The notes under the pieces were generated by a model that was given only the letters and a program-made list of their open reading frames with translations, was not told where the DNA came from and did no database searches. Position numbers and translations under genes: made by a program. 64,000 nt of DNA from Polaromonas sp. P2-4 (GTDB lineage Bacteria; Pseudomonadota; Gammaproteobacteria; Burkholderiales; Burkholderiaceae_C): positions 1,248,001 to 1,312,000 of the forward strand of contig CP087965.1 of NCBI GenBank assembly GCA_024703855.1, read 5' to 3'. Shown here one piece after another: positions 17,704-30,011 of the stretch; position 1 is the stretch's first letter, and every line of letters starts with the position of its first letter.

Positions 17704-19329
17704 ATGTCCACTTTGCCTACACCTACCCCGCTCAACTTTGATGTTTTGATTGTCGGCAGCGGCCTCGCCGGCCTGAGTGCTGCACTGCTGTTCCCCCAAC
17801 AATACCGGGTGGCCATCCTCACCAAGCGCGCCGTGCGTGAAGGCTCCAGCGGCTGGGCCCAGGGCGGCATTGCCGCCGTGTGGGACAAGGACGACAGCTT
17901 TGCCGCCCATGTGGACGACACACTGGTGGCCGGTGCCGGCCTGTGCGACCTCAAAGCCACCCAGTTCGTGGTGGAGCAGGCACCCCAGGCGATTGCCTGG
18001 CTGCAAAAACTGGGCGTGCCGTTTTCAGAAGAAGATGGCCAACTGCACCTCACCCGCGAAGGCGGCCACAGCGCGCGGCGCATTGTGCATGTGACCGATG
18101 CCACCGGCGCGGCCGTGCAGCGCACGCTGATTGAGCAGGTGCGCCAGTCGCCCAACATCACGCTGTTTGAACACCACACGCTGGTGGACCTGATCACCAC
18201 CGCCAAACTGCCCGCTGCCCAGCGCGGCGCGGAGGGCAGCAATCACTGCGTGGGCCTGTACGCGCTGGACGACGAGACCGATGAAGTGCTCACCTTCCAG
18301 GCGCCCCACACCATCCTGGCCACGGGCGGTGCGGGCAAGGTGTACCTCTACACCACCAACCCCGACACCGCCACCGGCGACGGCATTGCCGCCGCCTGGC
18401 GCGCCGGCTGCAGCGTGCAAAACATGGAGTTCATCCAGTTCCACCCCACCTGCCTGTACCACCCGCACGCCAAGTCGTTCCTGATTAGCGAAGCCGTGCG
18501 CGGCGAAGGTGGCCGCCTGCTGCTGCCCGATGGCACCCGCTTCATGCCCCAGCACGACGCTAGAGCCGAGCTGGCCCCGCGCGACGTGGTGGCCCGCGCC
18601 ATCGACTTTGAGATGAAAAAGGCGGCTTTGACTGCGTGTACCTCGACATCTCGCACCAGCCGCTGGCGTTTATTCAAGAGCACTTTCCCAATATCTATGC
18701 GCGCTGCCTGGAGCTGGGCATAGACATGTCCAGGCAGCCCATTCCCGTGGTGCCGGCCGCGCACTACACCTGCGGCGGTGTGGTCACCGACCTGTCTGCC
18801 CGCACCAACGTGGCCGGCCTGTACGCCGTGGGCGAAACCGCCTGCACCGGCCTGCATGGCGCCAACCGTTTGGCAAGCAATTCGCTGGTAGAGTGCATGG
18901 TGTTTGCGCTGAGCAGCTACACATTTGATAGCAAATGAGCTGACCACCAACGGCACCACACCGGCCCAAACGCTTCCCGTCTGGGACGACAGCCGCGTGA
19001 CCGACTCGGACGAGTCGGTGGTGATCTCGCACAACTGGGACGAGCTGCGCCGCTTCATGTGGGACTACGTGGGCATTGTGCGCACCAACAAGCGGCTGGA
19101 CCGCGCGGCGCACCGCATCGCGCTGCTGCAGGGCGAAATCCAGGAGTTCTACGCGCACTTTCATGTCACCCGCGATTTGCTGGAGCTGCGCAACCTGGTG
19201 CAGGTGGCCGATCTCATCGTGCGCTCGGCTCAAGCCCGGCAGGAAAGCCGCGGCCTGCACTTCAGCCGCGATTACCCCGAGATGGCGGCGACGGCAGAGC
19301 CGACGATTCTGGTGCCAGCAGCGGTCTAA
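17704..19329 (+). CDS. nadB: L-aspartate oxidase (two frameshifts)
   Basis: This FAD enzyme oxidises aspartate to iminoaspartate, the first step of NAD synthesis. The N-terminal FAD site is [17 protein letters not shown]. Other family motifs are [28 protein letters not shown] and [14 protein letters not shown]. The frame shifts near 18620 (after IDFEMKK, before the aspartate oxidase segment [14 protein letters not shown]) and again near 18928. At the second site a fragment of the dispersed repeat (TTTGATAGCAAATGAGCTG) lies in the linker before the C-terminal helical domain, which contains [20 protein letters not shown]. Joined length is about 541 residues. The stop overlaps the convergent pabBC stop. 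Confidence 0.9.
18914..18937 (+). repeat. Dispersed repeat fragment inside nadB
   Basis: AGCTACACATTTGATAGCAA followed by ATGAGCTG contains the hairpin end of the repeat. It lies exactly where the nadB frame changes and where family members have a variable linker. Confidence 0.45.
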
Positions 19330-21087
19330 ACCAAAGGCAGCAGGTCAGCCGCAATCCAGCCGCGCAGGCTGTTTAGAAAAGCCAGCGCCGCGACCTGCGG
19401 CAGCTCATCCACACGCACCACGGCTTCCACCAAGCGCCCATCGCGCAGTGCATTGGCCCGCGCTATGCCGCCCAGCAAACCGCAACGCAGCGGCGGCGTG
19501 ACCCAGCGGCCCGCCAGCAGCAGCGCCACGTTGCCGCGCGTGCACTCGGTGATCTCGCCTTCGGCGTTCCACAACAAGGTGTCGAACAGGCCCGGCTGCG
19601 CGGGTGCAAAAGCGTCGTAATGGGCGCGCCGGGTGGTCTTGAAACGCACAAATTCACCGTGCGCTTCGTCGATGGCGCGGTCTGCAAGCTGCAAGCGCAC
19701 GCGTTGCGGTGAGGCCTCCAGCGCATAAGCCTCGGCCTGTGCCCGCCCCTGCGCATCAAGCAGCAGACGCACGCGCCACGCACCCTGGGCATGGCTCTGC
19801 ACCAAAGACTCCAATGCCCGCTCTACCTGCCGTGCATCCCAGGGGTAGCCAAAATGCCGGGCCGCCTGCGCCATGCGTGCCAGATGGGCGTCGGCATCAC
19901 GCAAGCCCCCATCCATCAGTCCCAGCGTTTCCAGCAGCGCAAACGGCGCACTGGCGCGCTGCACAAAGACCTGCTTGTGACGCCACTCCTGCCACTCGCC
20001 ATCGGCCCTGGCATCTGCCGTGATGCCGCTGCCCATGCCGCAGCGCAGCGCCGTGTCGCGCAGGGTCACGGTGCGGATGGGCACATTGAAGGTAGCCGCA
20101 CCGCCCGGCTGCACCACACCCAAAGCGCCGCAGTACACACCGCGCGCCTGCGGCTCCAGCGCGCGGATCATCTGCATGGCGCGCACCTTGGGCGCCCCGG
20201 TCACCGAGCCGCAGGGGAACAGCGCCGCAAACACATCCGCCAGCGAACAAGCTTCACGCGTGCGCGCTTCCACGTCCGAGGTCATCTGCCACACCGTGGG
20301 CAGCGCCCCGGTGTGGAACAGGCGCGGCACGCGCACGCTGAACGGCTGGGCGATGCGCGACAGGTCGTTGCGCAGCAGGTCCACGATCATCACGTTCTCG
20401 GAACGCTCTTTGGCCGATGTGCGCAGGGCTTCGGCCTGCGCGGCATCTTCGTGCGGAGTAGCGCCGCGCCCTGCCGTGCCTTTCATGGGCCGCGTCAGGA
20501 TGCGGCCTGCACGCCAGTCGAAAAACAGCTCGGGCGAGACCGACAGCACCTGCTCATCGCCGGTGTCCAGAAAGGCCGCATAGCCGCCGGGCTGGGCGCG
20601 CTGCAGGGCGGAAAACAGGGCGCGGGCCGGCTCGGCCACGGTCTCACCGGACAGCGCCCCGGACATCTGCGCCGTGAAATTGACCTGGTACAGCTCACCC
20701 TCGGCAATGGCGCGCTGGATGCGGTCCAGCGCCGCATCAAAGACGGGGCGGGGACAGGCCTCCTGCCACTGCACCTGGACCGCCGCATCTGCTGCTTCCC
20801 GGGGCCACGGCAGCGCCTCGTCGTACACCGCGAACCAGGCCAATGGCCCGTCAGCCGCATGCACGGCCAGCGCCGCGTCAAAGGCCGGCGCGGCCTCGTA
20901 GCGCAGGTAACCCACGCACCAGGCGCCCTGCTGCGCAGCCTCTTGCACGGCATCCAGCACCGGACGCACCTGCTCCAGCCCGTGCGCCACCAGCACCTTG
21001 CGCGCAGCGCCAAAGGCCCTGGCGCAGACGTGGCCCGTCGGGATGCTGCGGGTTGGAAAAGTCGATGAGTGCCGAAAAGGCCCCCAT
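19326..21087 (-). CDS. pabBC: Fused aminodeoxychorismate synthase component I / aminodeoxychorismate lyase (one frameshift)
   Basis: This bifunctional enzyme makes p-aminobenzoate for folate from chorismate. The N-terminal two thirds is PabB, with [23 protein letters not shown] signature ([17 protein letters not shown]) and [18 protein letters not shown]. The C-terminal third is PabC, a PLP enzyme, with the lysine context [16 protein letters not shown] and [13 protein letters not shown]. The start [14 protein letters not shown] at 21085-21087 shares a base with the nadA stop. One extra base near 21010 separates these first 25 residues from the rest ([17 protein letters not shown]). Total is about 586 residues. 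Confidence 0.92.
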
Positions 21088-22183
21088 CAGGCAGCGCCGA
21101 TGTTCGGCACCAGCGCACCCGCCGGCTGGCCGGCCTTCAGCGCCGCAGTAAACGCCAGCATGCGGTCAATCGGCAGGCGGGCACGAACGCCCAGCGCCGG
21201 ATCAACGTGAACTTCATTGCTGCCGGTCTCCAGCACATAGGCCAGGCCTGCCAGGCTGTTCATGGCCATCCAGGGGCAATGCGCGCAGCTCTTGCAGGTG
21301 GCGCTGGTGCCGGCGGTCGGCGCTTCGATGAAGATCTTGCCGGGGTTGAGCGTGCGCAGCTTGTGCATCATGCCGCTGTCGGTGGCGACGATGAACTCCG
21401 GGGCGTCCAGCTCGTGCGCGGCCTTGAGGATGGCCGAGGTCGAGCCCACGGCATCGGCCAACGCCACCACATCAGCCGGTGACTCGGGATGCACCAGCAC
21501 CTTGGCTTTCGGGTGTTCTTTCTTCAGCGCCTCCAGCTCAAAGGCCTTGAACTCGTCATGCACGATGCAGGTGCCGTTCCAGAACACCATGTCGGCACCG
21601 GTTTCGCGCTGGATGTAGCCGCCCAGGTGTTTGTCGGGTGCCCACAAAATCTTGTGGCCCTTGTCCTTCAGCGCGCACGACATCAAGTGCACAGCTTGAC
21701 GTGACCAGCCAGTCCGCGCGCGCCTTCACCGCCGCACTGGTGTTGGCATAGACCACGACCGTTCGGTCGGGATGCGCGTCGCAAAACTTGCTGAACTCGT
21801 CGATCGGGCAACCCAGGTCCAGCGAGCAGGTCGCGTCCAGGTCGGGCATCAGCACGCGTTTTTCGGGCGAAACAATCTTGGCGGTCTCACCCATGAAGCG
21901 CACGCCCGGAAACCACCAGCGTCTGCGCCGCATGGTCGCGGCCGAAGCGCGCCATCTCCAGCGAGTCGCTGACAATGCCGCCGGTTTCCTCGGCCAGGTC
22001 CTGCAGATCCGGATGCACGTAGTAGTGCGAGACCATGACCGCGTTGCGCTCTTTCAGCAGGCGGCGGATCTTGTCTTTGAGTGCGGCGCGCTCGTCGGGC
22101 GCCGGTTCCTGCGGCACACGGGCCCAGGCATGGCGCGTGGTACAGCTCGGCTGCTCGTACTCAACATCAATCACGGTACTCAT
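21087..22183 (-). CDS. nadA: Quinolinate synthase A (two frameshifts)
   Basis: This [4Fe-4S] enzyme condenses iminoaspartate with dihydroxyacetone phosphate to quinolinate. The start [13 protein letters not shown] is at 22181-22183. Motifs: [28 protein letters not shown], the Cys contexts ALDVV preceded by [16 protein letters not shown], and [17 protein letters not shown]. Frame changes are near 21905 and 21690; joined length is about 365 residues. The start codon overlaps the stop of a 26-codon mini-frame that itself begins at the nadC stop. The stop overlaps the pabBC start. NadB, its partner enzyme, is encoded nearby on the other strand. Confidence 0.92.
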
Positions 22184-22260
22184 TGGGCCCCCACGTTTGC
22201 CCCCAAGGGGGCGCAAATTTGCTTGAAGCGGTTCTGCGCTGCACTCATCACAGCCTCCAT
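22180..22260 (-). CDS. Possible 26-residue coupling ORF between nadC and nadA
   Basis: A short frame starts with an ATG that overlaps the nadC stop (TGATG) and ends with a TGA that overlaps the nadA start (ATGA). It encodes [20 protein letters not shown] and six more residues. About half of it comes from a GC-rich repeat (CCCCCAAGGGGGC). No homology is recognised. The perfect overlap on both sides would allow ribosomes to pass from nadC to nadA by re-initiation. It may equally be a by-product of the repeat. Confidence 0.35.
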   Translation of the reverse strand: MEAVMSAAQNRFKQICAPLGANVGAQ

Positions 22261-23120
22261 CACAGTTCCTGAAAACGCATGGAAAAGTCGGTGGCCTTCA
22301 CATCTTTGGTCAGCGCTCCGATGGAGATGCGGTCCACCCCCGTTTCCGCCAGCGCGCACGCTGTCCAGCGTGACGCCGCCAGATATCTCAAGTATCGCGC
22401 GTCCCGCGTTGATGCGCACAGCCTCACGCAGTGTGGGGAGATCCATGTTGTCGAGCAGCACCATCTTGGCGCCCGCGTTCAACGCTTCTTCGAGTTGGGA
22501 CAGGGTTTCCACTTCGATTTCCACAAACGTGGCTTGGGCCGCCACGCGGGCCGCCGCCTGCAGCACCGGCGTGACACCACCCGCCGCCGCGATGTGGTTT
22601 TCCTTGATCAGCACCGCGTCGTACAGGCCAATGCGGTGGTTGGTGCCGCCGCCGGTTTGCACCGCGTACTTTTGGGCCAGACGCAGGCCCGGCAGGGTTT
22701 TGCGCGTGTCCACAATCTGCGCCTGCGTGCCCTTGACGGCTTCTACATAGCTTGCGGTCTTGGTTGCGACAGCGCTCAGCAGCTGCAAAAATTAAGTGCC
22801 GTGCGTTCTGCCGTCAGCAGGGCCTGTGCCCGCCCCTGCAACTCCAGCACCACCTGGTTGGCCGCGCAGCGCTCACCGTCTTGCACATGCCAGCTCAGCC
22901 GGGCGTCCGGGTCAAGTTGCAACACAGCCGCCTGCACCCAGGCCTGGCCGCAAATCACCGCGCTTTCGCGCGCCAGCACCTGTGCCCGGCCAATCCGGCC
23001 CGGGTCAATCAGGCCCGCCGTCAAATCGCCCGTTCCCACATCTTCGGCCAAGGCGCGCGCCACATCGGCCTCGGCCAGCCTGGCCAGCATTTCCGCAGAG
23101 AAATCAACTGAATTTTTCAT
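22260..23120 (-). CDS. nadC: Nicotinate-nucleotide pyrophosphorylase (quinolinate phosphoribosyltransferase; two frameshifts)
   Basis: This enzyme turns quinolinate and PRPP into nicotinate mononucleotide. The N-terminus [20 protein letters not shown] leads to the motif [12 protein letters not shown]. Then come [20 protein letters not shown] and [20 protein letters not shown], the signature of the family. [20 protein letters not shown] follows. Shifts occur near 22795 and 22355, and the true end reads DFSMRFQEL. The two shifts cancel, giving about 286 residues. It is the first gene of nadC-nadA-pabBC and is divergent from panD across 137 bases. Confidence 0.92.
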
Positions 23121-23257
23121 ATAACTAATTTGAATAAGGACTCGCCTAGACTAGTAGCTCAACAGGCTAATTGTTACTGATTTCAGGGCAGCCTATGCCC
23201 CATTGTCCGGCCTGTTTTTCGCCACCCTCTTTTTTCCGCAAATCACCAGGCTCTCCC

Positions 23258-23638
23258 ATGTTCAGAACCCTGCTCAAATCCAAAATCCACCGCGCCGCCG
23301 TTACTCACTGCGAACTCAACTACGAAGGTTCCTGCGCCATCGACGAAGACTTGCTGGATGCCGCCAACCTCGGCGAAAACGAGCAGATTCATATCTGGAA
23401 CATCAACAACGGCGAACGCTTCATCACCTACGCCATTCGCGCCGAACGCGGCAGCCGCATTATCTCGGTGAATGGTTCGGCGGCACGGCGTGCGGCAGTG
23501 GGCGACCTCGTCATCATTGCCGCTTTTGCGCAGGTTGAAGAGAAAGAAGTGGCGGGTTTTGCGCCCAAGCTGGTGTTCGTCAACCCCGACAACCGCATCA
23601 AGGAAGAGCGCTCGACGATTCCGGTGCAGATGGCCTGA
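23258..23638 (+). CDS. panD: Aspartate 1-decarboxylase
   Basis: This pyruvoyl enzyme makes beta-alanine for pantothenate. The 126-residue proenzyme starts [20 protein letters not shown]. The self-processing site is Gly24-Ser25 ([13 protein letters not shown]), where cleavage produces the pyruvoyl group. Other family motifs are [15 protein letters not shown] and [20 protein letters not shown]. The frame is intact. It is the first gene of a plus-strand run with bioA, bioD, bioF, bioB, panB and panC. Confidence 0.96.
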   Translation: MFRTLLKSKIHRAAVTHCELNYEGSCAIDEDLLDAANLGENEQIHIWNINNGERFITYAIRAERGSRIISVNGSAARRAAVGDLVIIAAFAQVEEKEVAGFAPKLVFVNPDNRIKEERSTIPVQMA

Positions 23639-23729
23639 TTGCCCTGCCTTGCAGCGCGGCCCGCACACGCGGGCGAAGGCACTCAGCCACGCAACATCCA
23701 TCCCCGACGTCTCTCAAACCGGAGCCTCC

Positions 23730-25057
23730 ATGGACAACCAGTCAATGATCCAGCGCAGCCTGCAGCATGTGTGGCACCCCTGCACGCAGATGAAGCTGCA
23801 CGAATCGCTGCCTCTGGTGCCCATTTCAAAAGCCGAAGGTGTATGGCTCCATGACTTTGAAGGCCGCCGCTACCTCGACGGCATCAGCTCCTGGTGGGTC
23901 AACCTGTTTGGCCACGGCCATCCGCACATCAAGGCCGCGCTGGTGGCGCAACTTGATCAGCTCGATCACGTGATGCTGGCCGGCTTTACGCATGAGCCGG
24001 TGGTGGCGCTGTCAGAAAAACTGGCGCAGTTAACGGGGCTAGGACACGCCTTTTATGGCAGCGACGGCGCATCAGCCACCGAGATTGCGCTCAAGATGAG
24101 TGCCCACTACTGGCGCAACACCGGCCGCCCCGAAAAATGCCGTTTTGTCGGCCTGGCAGGCGGCTACCACGGCGAAACCGTGGGCGCACTGGCCGTGACC
24201 GACATTGCCCTCTTTCATGAAGCCTATGCGCCGCTGGTGCGGCTGGCGGCTACGGTGCCCAGCCCCGATGCCCGTACGGCCCAGCCCGGTGAAAGCCCTG
24301 CGGACGTGGCAGGCCGCGCCGCTGGCGCCCTGCAGGTCTGGCTGGAACAGCACCACGCACAAACCGCTGCCCTCATCATCGAGCCCCTGGTGCAGTGCGC
24401 CGCCGGCATGGCCATGCACGATGCCAGCTACCTGCGGCTGGTCGCGCGCTGTGCGACCGCTACGAGGTGCATCTGGTGGTGGACGAAATTGCCACCGGTT
24501 TTGGCCGCACCGGCACGATGTTTGCCCACCAGCAGGCCGGGATCCGGCCCGACTTTATTTGCCTCTCAAAAGGACTGACTGGCGGCACGCTGCCGCTGTC
24601 TGCGGTGCTGACCACCGAGACGGTGTACCAGGCCTTTTACGACGACGATGTGGCACGCGGCTTTTTGCATTCGCACTCCTACACCGGCAACCCGCTGGCC
24701 TGCCGCGCCGCGCTGGCCACACTGGAACTGTTTGAGCAAAACGATGTGCTGGCTCACAACGTCACGCTGGCCCACACCATCACCCAGGCTTGTGCGCCAT
24801 TGACCGCCCATGCACGCATCAAAAACGCCCGGCAACTCGGCATGATCTGGGCCTGGGATGTGGACACCACGCAGCCACATTTCTCACGCCGCTACCACCA
24901 GCACGCCCTGGCGCACGGCGTGCTGCTGCGGCCGATTGGCAACACGATTTATGCCATGCCACCTTATGTGATGAACGAAGACACCGCCGGGCACCTGGCA
25001 CGCGGTGCGCTGGCTGCGCTGGAGGCCACGCTGGCTGAAGAAAATACGCATGCTTAA
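23730..25057 (+). CDS. bioA: Adenosylmethionine-8-amino-7-oxononanoate aminotransferase (one frameshift)
   Basis: This PLP enzyme converts KAPA to DAPA in biotin synthesis. The start MDNQSMIQRSLQHVWHPCTQ has a GGAG 5 bases upstream. Motifs: DGISSWWVNLFGHGHP, FYGSDGASATEIALKM, GLAGGYHGETVGALAVTD, then after a shift near 24447 HLVVDEIATGFGRTGTMF and the PLP lysine in CLSKGLTGGTLPLSAV. Joined length is about 442 residues. The 3' end overlaps the bioD start by 8 bases, indicating tight co-translation. Confidence 0.93.
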
Positions 25058-25764
25058 GCCGCAAAAACTTTCGTTCTTTGTCACAGGCACCGACACCGGC
25101 GTCGGCAAAACGCTGGTGACTACAGCGCTGCTGCATGCCTTGGCAAAGCACCACCCGCATGTCGTCGGCATGAAGCCCGTGGCAGCGGGCACCACCCTGA
25201 TCCAGGGCACCGAAGCCAATGACGATGTGCTGGCCCTGCGCGCCGCATCAAGCTGCCGCGTGCCCCCCGAGCTCGACAACCCCGTGCTGCTGCCTGACCC
25301 GGTATCGCCCCACATTGCCGCCCGCGTGCCGGTGTTCGCATTGACGTGACGCATATCGTGGCCTGCCACCGCCAGTTGCTGCAACTGGCCGACGTGGTGG
25401 TGGTCGAAGGCGCGGGCGGCTTTATGGTGCCGCTGTCTGATACAGAAACCGGCGCAGATCTGGCGCAGGCGCTGGCTCTGCCCGTCGTGCTGGTGGTAGG
25501 CTTGCGCCTGGGCTGCCTCAACCACGCGCTGCTGACGGCCGAAGCGATTCGTTCACGCGGCCTCACACTGGTGGGCTGGGTCGCCAACCATATAGACGCG
25601 ACCATGCTGGCGCAAGACGACAACATCGCTTTTTGCAGCAACAGCTTGCCGCACCGCTGCTGGCCAGCATTGCGTATCAGCCGCTGCCCGACCCCGAAAC
25701 CCTGAACCTGGAGCTCCCCTGGCATGGCAATCAACCCTTCACTGACAAGCTCCTGGCTCAATGA
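25050..25764 (+). CDS. bioD: Dethiobiotin synthetase (two frameshifts)
   Basis: This ATP-dependent enzyme closes the ureido ring of dethiobiotin. The start [20 protein letters not shown] includes the P-loop [22 protein letters not shown] carries the substrate lysine and [14 protein letters not shown] is the second signature. A missing G near 25335 and an indel near 25630 break the frame. The restored end reads [20 protein letters not shown] with TGA at 25762-25764. The restored gene overlaps the bioF start by about 40 bases, which is unusually long for this pair, so either bioF starts later or the overlap is real. Confidence 0.88.
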
Positions 25765-26956
25765 ATTTCCTGCACGCATCGCCGAACTGGACCGCACGCA
25801 CCTGCGCCGCCGGCGTCGCGTCGTCGTACCCGAAGATGGCGCCCACCTGCAAATTGACGGACAACGCATGCTGGCGTTTTGCAGCAATGACTACCTGGGC
25901 CTGGCCAGTCACCCGGCGCTGGTGCAAGCCGCCTGCGACGGTGCCCGCGCTTTCGGCGTCGGTTCGGCGGCCTCGCCGCTGGTCAGCGGCCACAGCGCCG
26001 CAAACGAAGCACTGGAACACGCCCTCGCCCGCTTTGTCGGCCAGCCGCGCGCCCTGTACTTCTACGCCGGCTACGCCACCAACATCGGCATCGTGCCCGC
26101 GCTGGTGGGCAAGGGCGATGCGATTTTTTCAGACGCGCTGAACCACGCTTGCCTGATTGACGGCGCCCGGCTGTCCAGCGCACAGATTCACCGCTACGCG
26201 CATGCCGACATAGCGGCGCTGGAACAGGCACTCATCAACAGCCCAGCCCGGCGCAAACTCATCATCAGCGACGCCGTGTTCAGCATGGACGGTGATGTGG
26301 CCGACGTGCCTGCGCTGCTGGCGCTGTGTGAACGCCACGACGCCCTGCTGCTGCTCGACGACGCGCACGGTTTTGGCGTGCTCGGCCCGCAAGGCCGTGG
26401 CTGCCTGGCCCACTTCGGTCTGTCTGGTGAAAATGCCTCACCGCGCGTGCTCTATATGGCCACGCTGGGCAAGGCCGCGGGCGTGGCCGGGGCGTTTGTG
26501 GCGGGCAGCGAGGCGCTGATTGAATGGCTGCTGCAAAAAACCCGCAGTTACATTTTTGCCACCGCCGCGCCCGCCTTGCTGGCCACCGCCTTGCAAACCA
26601 GCCTGCAACTGATAGAGCGCGAAGAATGGAGACGCGAGCATCTGCAAGGCCTCATCAGCCGCTTGCGCCAAGGCTTGACCCAAGGCCTGCAAGGCAGTTC
26701 CTGGCGGCTCGGTGAGTCACCCACCGCCATTCAGCCCGTGGTGATTGGCCCCAACGACGCGGCGCTGGCCGTGATGGATGGCCTGCGCGCACGCGGCCTG
26801 TGGGTGCCCGCCATTCGCCCGCCCACGGTGGCCGAGGGCACGGCCCGTTTGCGCATCGCCCTGTCGGCCGCGCACACCGAGGCGGACATCGACCGCCTGG
26901 TGCAGGCGCTCACCGAACTGGCTGTGGCGATGACCCCTACCCCATTGCGCTCTTGA
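25724..26956 (+). CDS. bioF: 8-amino-7-oxononanoate synthase
   Basis: This PLP enzyme condenses pimeloyl-ACP/CoA with alanine to KAPA. The frame is intact, 410 residues. Motifs: [70 protein letters not shown] and the PLP lysine in [17 protein letters not shown] use the ATG at 25724 ([20 protein letters not shown]). It lies inside the restored 3' end of bioD, so expression is probably coupled. The C-terminus ends in [18 protein letters not shown] and a short tail. Confidence 0.94.
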   Translation: MAINPSLTSSWLNEFPARIAELDRTHLRRRRRVVVPEDGAHLQIDGQRMLAFCSNDYLGLASHPALVQAACDGARAFGVGSAASPLVSGHSAANEALEHALARFVGQPRALYFYAGYATNIGIVPALVGKGDAIFSDALNHACLIDGARLSSAQIHRYAHADIAALEQALINSPARRKLIISDAVFSMDGDVADVPALLALCERHDALLLLDDAHGFGVLGPQGRGCLAHFGLSGENASPRVLYMATLGKAAGVAGAFVAGSEALIEWLLQKTRSYIFATAAPALLATALQTSLQLIEREEWRREHLQGLISRLRQGLTQGLQGSSWRLGESPTAIQPVVIGPNDAALAVMDGLRARGLWVPAIRPPTVAEGTARLRIALSAAHTEADIDRLVQALTELAVAMTPTPLRS

Positions 26957-27158
26957 TCGACCAGGAGCAGAGGTCGGTAAAATTCACACCCTGCGCCTGT
27001 TCCAAGCCCCGGAAAACCCTCGCCAAGCCAGCCATGCCAGATGGCGAATCAAAGGCTTTCTTCATAACCTGAATGCATAACAGTACCGATAGACTGGAAG
27101 ATTGAGTCTGTGTCGCATTCGTGACAGCACATCTGTATAACTTAGGAATCCCACGTTC

Positions 27159-28196
27159 ATGTCTTCTGTCTTGGCCCAACCCCTCGCCTTCCGCCCGCCC
27201 CGCCAGGCCGCCCAGCCACGGGAACACGGCCGCTGGAGTGTTGACGCGATTGAAGCGCTGTTCAACCTGCCCTTCCCCGAACTGATGCACCAGGCACAAA
27301 CGGTTCACCGCGAAAATTTCGATCCCACACGGGTTGAATTTGCCACGCTGCTGTCGGTGAAAACCGGCGGCTGCGCCGAAGACTGCGGCTACTGCCCACA
27401 GGCCGCCCGCTATGACACCGGCGTGGAAGCCAGCAAGCTGATGGAGCCGGCCGAAGTGCTTGCCGCTGCCCAGCGCGCCCAAGCCGCCGGCGCCACACGC
27501 TTTTGCATGGGCGCGGCCTGGCGTTCACCAAAAGACCGCGACATTGAAAAAGTCGCCGAGCTGGTGCGCACCGTCAAGGCGCTGGGCCTGGAGACCTGCG
27601 CCACGCTGGGCATGCTGGAAGACGGCCACGCGCAAACCCTGCAAAGCGCCGGCCTCGACTACTACAACCACAACCTCGACAGCGCGCCCGATTTTTACGG
27701 CGACATCATCACCACGCGCGACTACCAGGACCGGCTCGACACGCTGGCCCGCGTGCGCAGCGCGGGTGTCAAGGTCTGCTGCGGCGGCATTGTCGGCATG
27801 GGTGAAACCCGCCGCCAGCGCGCCGGCCTGGTGGCCGAGCTGGCCAACCTCACGCCCTACCCCGAGTCGGTGCCCATCAACAACCTCGTGAAGGTCGAAG
27901 GCACGCCGCTGGCCAATCAAGCCGACCTGGACCCGTTTGAATTTGTGCGCACCATTGCCGTGGCCCTGCATCACCATGCCGACGGCTAGAGTGCGCCTGT
28001 CGGCAGGCCGCCAGCAAATGGGCGACGGCGTGCAGGCCCTGTGCTTTCTGGCCGGTGCCAACTCGATTTTTTACGGCGACAAGCTGCTGACCACCGGCAA
28101 CCCCGACACCGAAGCCGACGTGAAACTGCTTGAGCGTCTGGGCATGAGCCGTTCGGCACCCGAGACACGTTGAAGCTGTTTGTCAGCGGGCTCTAA
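27159..28196 (+). CDS. bioB: Biotin synthase (two frameshifts)
   Basis: This radical-SAM enzyme inserts sulfur into dethiobiotin. The CxxxCxxC motif is at residues 72-79 ([19 protein letters not shown]). Other motifs are [39 protein letters not shown] and [20 protein letters not shown]. An extra base near 27970 causes an apparent stop; the sequence then continues [20 protein letters not shown] in another frame. A second shift near 28150 gives the end [15 protein letters not shown]. Corrected length is about 345 residues. About 200 bases separate it from bioF, enough for its own promoter, but none could be fixed. Confidence 0.92.
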
Positions 28197-28256
28197 ACAA
28201 GCGACCAAAGCCATCCACAAGCTGGTTAGACTCTCGCTAAATTCAGGAGCCGCACC

Positions 28257-29139
28257 ATGACAAGCACTGCAACCCCCTCAGTGACCCCCTACGGCACGCT
28301 ACCGCCCTCATCGACGCCCTCGGCGCGCAAACCGCTGAGCCTGCCGCGCCTGCGTGAAATGCACACGCAGGGCGAAAAAAATCACCATGCTGACCGCCTA
28401 CGACGCGACCTTTGCCGCCGTGGCCGATGCCGCCGGCGTGGAATGCATTCTGGTCGGCGATTCGCTGGGCATGGTCTGCCAGGGCCTCAGCAGCACCGTC
28501 GGCGTGAGCCTGGAGACCATGCGGCATCACACCGAGTGCGTGGCCAACGGCCTGCGCCGCTCGCAAGCCACGGCCTGGCTGATTGGCGATTTGCCGTTTG
28601 GCAGTTACCACGAGTCCAAAGAGCAGGCCCTGCGCAGCGCCGTGGTGCTGATGCAGGCCGGCGCCCACATGGTCAAACTCGAAGGCGGCGGCTGGACAAC
28701 CGAGACCGTGCGTTTTCTGGTCGAACGCGGCATTCCGGTCTGCGCGCATCTGGGCCTGACGCCGCAAACCGTGCATGCGCTTGGCGGCTACCGCGTGCAA
28801 GGCAAAACCGACGAATCTGCCGCCGTCCTCCGGCGTGAAGCCAGCGCGCTGCAGGACGCCGGTGCGTCCATGCTGGTGCTGGAAATGGTGCCGGCGGCGC
28901 TGTCGGGCGAACTCACCCAGCAATTGACACGTTGCCCCACCATCGGCATAGGCGCGGGCAATGGCACGTCGGGCCAGGTGCTGGTGTTGCACGACATGCT
29001 GGGCATGAACCTGGGCAAGATGCCGAAATTTGTGCACAACTTCATGGAAGACGCCCACAGCGTGCGCGGTGCCATGGAGGCCTATGTTCACGCCGTCAAA
29101 GACGGCAGCTTTCCGGTCAACGCCACCCACGCGTGGTAG
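28257..29139 (+). CDS. panB: 3-methyl-2-oxobutanoate hydroxymethyltransferase (one frameshift)
   Basis: This enzyme makes ketopantoate from alpha-ketoisovalerate. A start at 28257 gives an N-terminal leader of about 35 residues ending in [17 protein letters not shown]. The frame then slips in a run of seven A's near 28375 and continues [20 protein letters not shown]. Motifs: [53 protein letters not shown] and [13 protein letters not shown] [20 protein letters not shown]. Restored length is about 293 residues. The next gene, panC, starts 22 bases later after an AGGAG site. Confidence 0.93.
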
Positions 29140-29161
29140 CCCACCCTAATTTCCAGGAGAC

Positions 29162-30011
<850 letters not shown>

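Noticed and set aside
17704..19329. Treating nadB, nadA, nadC, bioD, aspS and similar genes as decayed pseudogenes
   Set aside because: Breaks are spread evenly over essential and non-essential genes, while sequence conservation is intact across the breaks; assembly error is simpler.
23121..23257. A sigma-70 promoter for panD (TTGAAT and TAGACT near 23130-23152)
   Set aside because: The spacing between the two boxes is only 11 bases, too short for a normal promoter.
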